From JAPLHP01 sp963720375 (GTDB lineage: Bacteria; Chloroflexota; Dehalococcoidia; UBA2247; RBG-13-53-26), in the NCBI GenBank assembly GCA_963720375.1, contig CAVRFM010000010.1, positions 86,518-150,517 of the forward strand: DNA of 64,000 bases, in the 5' to 3' direction. A program made the position numbers and the translations under genes. A model generated the notes under the pieces. That model searched no databases and was not told the DNA's origin. It was given only the letters and a program-made list of their open reading frames with translations. Position 1 is the first letter of the stretch; each line of letters opens with the position of its first letter. This document shows positions 63,079 through 64,000 of this stretch, in pieces.

Positions 63079-63459
63079 CTATCTCCCCTGGCAATCACTA
63101 CAAAGGCCGCAAAACTCCAGTCGATGATAGACAACATTAAACCCCGTCTTACGAGCCACCCTCTCGTCAATAGCCTTATCAATCGGTTCCTCAACATCAA
63201 AAACACGACCACACTGATCACACCTGAAATGATAATGGTTCTCAGCATTGCCATCGAACCTTGCTAACGCACCTGCAAAATCCAGTTCCAGTATCTGTCC
63301 CTCATCTTTCATAAGCTTAAGGTTACGATATACTGTCCCCAGGCTTATATTAGGGATTTCCTTCTTCACCTGGTCATAGACCCAATCAGCAGTGGGGTGC
63401 GACTTTGTCCCTTTCAGCACCCGCATTATCGCTTCCCTCTGTTTTGATTTTCGGTTCAT
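63079..63459 (-). CDS. Fur/PerR-family regulator
   Basis: 126 residues. DNA-binding half with SHPTADWVYDQVKKEIPNIS and LGTVYRNLKLMKDEGQI; metal half with HYHFRCDQCGRVFDVEEP and the second CxxC in LEFCGLCSDC, the structural zinc site of PerR/Zur/Fur. Sequence style (HPTADWVY, short length) is PerR-like. ATG 63459 with GCAGGTTATATTC upstream is preferred over longer starts that cross the operator. Probably represses itself and the glycyl radical enzyme 23 nt downstream. Confidence 0.87.
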   Translation of the reverse strand: MNRKSKQREAIMRVLKGTKSHPTADWVYDQVKKEIPNISLGTVYRNLKLMKDEGQILELDFAGALARFDGNAENHYHFRCDQCGRVFDVEEPIDKAIDERVARKTGFNVVYHRLEFCGLCSDCQGR

Positions 63460-63485
63460 TGAATATAACCTGCCAAGTACCTCTT

Positions 63486-63506
63486 TAATAATAGTAACTG
63501 TTATTA
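63486..63506. promoter_or_regulatory. 21-bp palindromic Fur/PerR operator
   Basis: TAATAATAGTAACTGTTATT with A: arms match at all but one of ten pairs. It lies directly after the -10 of the regulator's own promoter and 27 bp before its ATG, the usual place for autorepression. Confidence 0.7.
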
Positions 63507-63534
63507 TAATATATTCATCCCCAAATTTTGTCAA
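63506..63534 (-). promoter_or_regulatory. promoter of the Fur/PerR-glycyl radical operon
   Basis: Minus strand TTGACA (63534-63529), 17-nt spacer, TATTAT (63511-63506). Its -10 touches the palindromic operator. Confidence 0.65.
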
Positions 63535-63588
63535 GCCTCAAAGTTCTCATTGAATGTTATCCCGTGAGCAGGCCAAGGTCTATGATCT

Positions 63589-63809
63589 AAATCACATTAG
63601 CACGCAGTTACCGGATACACCCGAATAGGGCTGCAGGTATTGCGGCGGCTGCTTTCTTCGTGGCCGTTGATCTGGTGCTGGCTGACGGAGTGGTGGAAGA
63701 GGCTGAGAAGAAGTTCCTGGAGAGACTCCAGCGCACCCTGGAGTTGGATGATGCCACAGTCACCAAGATCATCGATGTGGTGCTAATAAAGAACCACGCT
63801 TACGCTTAA
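63589..63809 (+). pseudogene. C-terminal fragment of a TerB-like protein
   Basis: Plus-strand frame without a start codon reads RAAGIAAAAFFVAVDLVLAD then GVVEEAEKKFLERLQRTLEL and DDATVTKIIDVVLIKNHAYA with TAA at 63807. The FFxAVDLVLADGxV...EKxFLxxLQ pattern is that of the second half of TerB (tellurite-resistance-type) proteins. A TAA about 63585 bounds it upstream, so the N-terminal half is missing. Confidence 0.5.
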
Positions 63810-63883
63810 GAGAACCTGACAAGAGGAAAAATCGAGAGCTCCCCTGTCTGCGCCGGTTGGACTAAGGCTGGGGTATCCCGCTA

Positions 63884-64000
63884 CTAGTTAAGCGAGAAGG
63901 CGCAGGAAGTCACCTGGTACAGATACGTTTTCTTGAGTAATCCCTGGACTTCTTGTTTTCCCACACCTATGTCTTTATGCAGATGATCGGTGAAGATGTG
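63884..64000 (-). CDS. C-terminal end of an unidentified protein (partial)
   Basis: Minus-strand frame open from the right edge to TAG at 63884, 38 residues ending KKTYLYQVTSCAFSLN. Composition is plausible but no motif is seen, and too little lies in the window to name it. Confidence 0.3.
   Translation of the reverse strand, partial: HIFTDHLHKDIGVGKQEVQGLLKKTYLYQVTSCAFSLN

Overview
The window looks like a chromosomal segment of an anaerobic or microaerophilic bacterium, most likely a Chloroflexota of the Dehalococcoidia type. This rests on an aldehyde:ferredoxin oxidoreductase, a glycyl radical enzyme, a ferredoxin-thioredoxin-reductase/rubredoxin protein, multi-PAS kinases and a small Cx2C protein of a kind I associate with that group. 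The placement is inference from gene content; no rRNA or intact tRNA gene is visible.

Layout. 1-3.7 kb (minus): end of a probable ferredoxin-type protein, an acyl-CoA dehydrogenase and a NarL-type two-component pair. 4.0-9.9 kb (plus): three acetone carboxylase subunits and an SDR dehydrogenase. 10.1-10.7 kb: a DUF433/DUF5615 toxin-antitoxin pair, flanked by 33-bp direct repeats copied from the 3' end of the SDR gene. 10.7-12.9 kb: decayed minus-strand genes, one a BglII-type restriction endonuclease. 13.0-24.45 kb: an array of small genes separated by about twelve copies of one dispersed repeat, all in one orientation, with nearly every gene on the minus strand. It looks like an integron-type cassette array without a visible integrase. 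Its genes include zinc-ribbon membrane proteins, a glycosyltransferase, a transglutaminase-like protein, an ABC exporter, a methyltransferase and a 24-residue membrane peptide. A tRNA-Gly 3' fragment lies beside its outer edge.

24.8-29.0 kb (minus): DUF2442, a Rieske-like protein, a zinc-ribbon/toastrack protein, a glutaredoxin plus FTR-rubredoxin redox operon, and a two-subunit 3-oxoacid CoA-transferase that could activate the acetoacetate made by acetone carboxylase. 29.3-36.6 kb (plus): an ADP-forming acyl-CoA synthetase-like protein, AOR, a second SDR, a B12-dependent radical SAM protein, a DUF296 protein and a class II aldolase. 36.9-46.8 kb (mostly minus): a second two-component system, MarR regulator, release-factor-like protein, RND exporter and epimerase. 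47.0-51.6 kb (plus): MarR, a beta-CASP nuclease and a molybdopterin oxidoreductase. 51.7-58.2 kb: DJ-1/PfpI protein, PhoB-type regulator, a seven-PAS kinase and DUF3795. 58.4-60.5 kb: a four-repeat surface protein with a CFI-box C-terminus. 60.6-63.5 kb (minus): a glycyl radical enzyme behind a Fur/PerR-type regulator with its own operator.

The most notable single gene is the FTR catalytic protein at 26.55-27.07 kb. An in-frame TGA sits exactly at its redox-active second cysteine, is followed by a SECIS-like hairpin, and the frame continues into a rubredoxin domain: a candidate selenoprotein fusion. Many otherwise coherent genes carry single-base frameshifts, so either the sequence has indel errors or pseudogene formation is widespread.
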